NCBI GenBank assembly: GCA_016946835.1
Contig: JACVTC010000494.1
Span: 12,501 to 23,500, forward strand
DNA from: Neocallimastix lanati (nom. inval.)
Taxonomy: Eukaryota; Neocallimastigomycota; Neocallimastigomycetes; Neocallimastigales; Neocallimastigaceae
Direction: 5' to 3'
DNA: 11,000 nt
Both the position numbers and the translations under genes were made by a program. The notes under the pieces were generated by a model. The model was not told the DNA's origin, searched no databases, and saw only the letters and a program-made list of their open reading frames with translations. Positions within the stretch are counted from its first letter, which is position 1; each line of letters starts with the position of its first letter. This document shows, piece by piece, positions 10,366 to 11,000 of this stretch.

Positions 10366-10967
10366 ATGTTAATATAATTAAATTACTATTTCTCTATTTT
10401 ATTTTAGATGCATATTAAAATCATATATATATAAGGGTGATATTAACTTGAATAATACTATTACTAGAAATAAAATAAATCATTTGAGGATCCGACATAA
10501 TTTGAGATGGTCTTTTCCAACCTCCAAATTGAATTTTTTGTTCTAAGGATAATTCTAATAATCCATCTGGTCATAAATAAATTTGGATATGAAAATCTTT
10601 CATGTGAATCCATACTAAGCCATGGAAGATACTTTTGATTGTTTACATAGGATGATATTCTTAAAACCTCAAGTTCTTGTGGTGTTAAATCAGAATTATT
10701 GCTATTGATTAATGGTTTTTTGAGGTGTTTGTTCTTTTTATTTAATTTTTTCCATTAATAATTTATTTGTTTAGACAATTATTTGTTAAAATACATAATA
10801 TATAACTTTATATATTATTTTATATACAATAGTGTAATTTGTAAAAGAAAAAAAAAAATATAAATTTTACCTTTAAATGTACTTTGAATATTTTTTAATT
10901 GTTCCGCTCTATCAATAATATTTGAAATTTTTGTTTCAATTTACTACTTTCTTCTCATTTTTCATTT
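5016..10967 (-). CDS. palB: Calpain-7 / PalB (Rim13)-type cysteine protease, 25 exons, 5' end at or beyond window edge, several frame breaks
   Basis: This gene was recognised by joining short minus-strand exons at GT...AG sites. Domain order is the end of an MIT-like helix, a linker, the CysPc protease core, and three C2-like repeats, as in calpain-7/PalB. In fungi this protease is recruited to ESCRT-III through MIT and acts in ambient-pH signalling by processing the PacC/Rim101 factor. Animal calpain-7 works at endosomes. It is a non-classical calpain without EF hands. Cys (VTDCSFVASL), His (VPNHAYAVLD) and Asn (VKNPWS) are all present. Exons from 8907 down to the stop at 5016 join in frame without a single error. 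Upstream exons show single-base frame breaks near 10563-10580, 9993-10002, 9712-9717 and 9051-9061, and probably near 10930. As written, the gene cannot give full-length protein unless these are sequence errors. Introns are 71-315 bases. Confidence 0.88.
5215..5245. repeat. Poly-A run in the last calpain intron
   Basis: 31 A's on the + strand, T in the sense strand, inside intron 5117-5281, about 40 bases after the donor. Confidence 0.95.
6406..6560. repeat. (TATAA)n pentanucleotide microsatellite in the longest calpain intron
   Basis: About 31 TATAA units with one irregular block near 6521-6530. It makes up half of intron 6358-6672, the longest of the gene (315 bases). It lies between the two exons of C2-like repeat 2 and does not affect the frame. 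Confidence 0.95.
7558..7605. repeat. A30 run plus (TA)n in calpain intron 7544-7725
   Basis: Thirty A's run into about nine TA units on the + strand. In sense orientation this is a (TA)n and T30 tract ending about 14 bases before the AG acceptor of exon 7427-7543, so it could serve as the polypyrimidine tract. Confidence 0.95.
7821..7855. repeat. (TTA)n microsatellite in calpain intron 7818-7924
   Basis: About 11 TTA units start only a few bases from the acceptor of exon 7726-7817. Confidence 0.9.
8918..8948. repeat. (ATT)n microsatellite in calpain intron 8908-9020
   Basis: About ten ATT units followed by a T run, just upstream (sense) of the exon carrying the catalytic His. Confidence 0.9.
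9279..9396. repeat. (TA)n and poly-T tracts in calpain intron 9275-9431
   Basis: A (TA)13 tract (about 9279-9304) touches the acceptor of exon 9235-9274, and a 30-base T run (9367-9396; A in sense) lies further upstream in the same intron. Confidence 0.9.
10331..10363. repeat. Poly-A run in calpain intron 10290-10447
   Basis: 33 A's on the + strand (T in sense), about 40 bases upstream of the acceptor for the catalytic-Cys exon. It is the longest homopolymer in the window. Confidence 0.95.
10448..10967 (-). other. Calpain exons 1-2 in window: MIT C-terminal helix and linker into the protease core
   Basis: The exon at about 10871-10967 ends IIDRAEQLKNIQSTFK, matching the last helix of MIT domains (RAE.LK); donor GTAAAA. 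The rest of MIT must lie off the right edge or in unresolved sequence. Upstream of IIDRAE the frame is broken: a 5-base A run in the sense strand (10928-10932) appears one short, and a second shift is likely near 10950. The exon 10448-10733 reads SDLTPQELEVLRISSYVNN, then LPWLSMDSHERFSYPNLF, and, after a frame change near 10563-10580, GLLELSLEQKIQFGGWKRP and MIYFISSNSIIQ. Its length leaves net frame one base off. The acceptor at 10734 is the only AG nearby, but its phase with the previous exon is uncertain. Confidence 0.65.
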
Positions 10968-11000
10968 CTTGTTTATTTCAATTGTTTATAATAATAAGAT

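Noticed and set aside
1-11000. Organellar origin, suggested by extreme A+T content
   Set aside because: Spliceosome-type GT...AG introns, a nuclear FHA protein, a calpain and LINE fragments indicate nuclear DNA.

Overview
The window is a piece of an extremely A+T-rich nuclear eukaryotic genome. Coding is almost confined to short islands split by many GT...AG introns, and homopolymers, microsatellites and one minisatellite fill much of the rest. Everything recognisable is encoded on the minus strand, and most of it lies in exons too short to show up as long open frames.

Layout from left to right. 1-1055: the 5' part of a gene whose first two exons encode a clear FHA domain of the Chk2/Cds1/Rad53 checkpoint-kinase type; its kinase domain, if present, lies beyond the left edge. 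1056-2150: non-coding, with a (TA)n tract and a short tandem motif. 2150-4286: three same-strand fragments of one family of non-LTR (LINE) retrotransposon, all from the 3' end of the reverse-transcriptase ORF and all 5'-truncated or decayed. The best-preserved copy carries the CX2CX8HX4C knuckle. 4296-4524: an 11-bp-unit minisatellite touching the truncated end of that LINE copy. 4525-5015: gene-free flank with an A-rich/T-rich inverted repeat. 5016-10967: a 25-exon calpain-7/PalB (Rim13) type cysteine protease, containing the end of a probable MIT domain, the CysPc core with Cys, His and Asn on three different exons, and three C2-like C-terminal repeats. It runs off or nearly off the right edge at its 5' end.

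The third C-terminal repeat, the LINE type and the base composition fit an early-diverging, A+T-rich fungus (anaerobic gut fungi would be one candidate). This is inference; a protist such as an amoebozoan is not excluded. In fungi, PalB/Rim13 acts in ambient-pH signalling on endosomal ESCRT-III, while the FHA kinase family acts in the nuclear DNA-damage response. Nothing suggests the two genes work together.

The most notable observation is in the protease gene. Its 15 downstream exons splice in perfect frame. Its upstream 10 exons carry at least four single-base disruptions that homology pinpoints, although all catalytic residues are conserved. This may be assembly error, early pseudogenisation or, less likely, frameshifting. 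I see no evidence of a new biological system.
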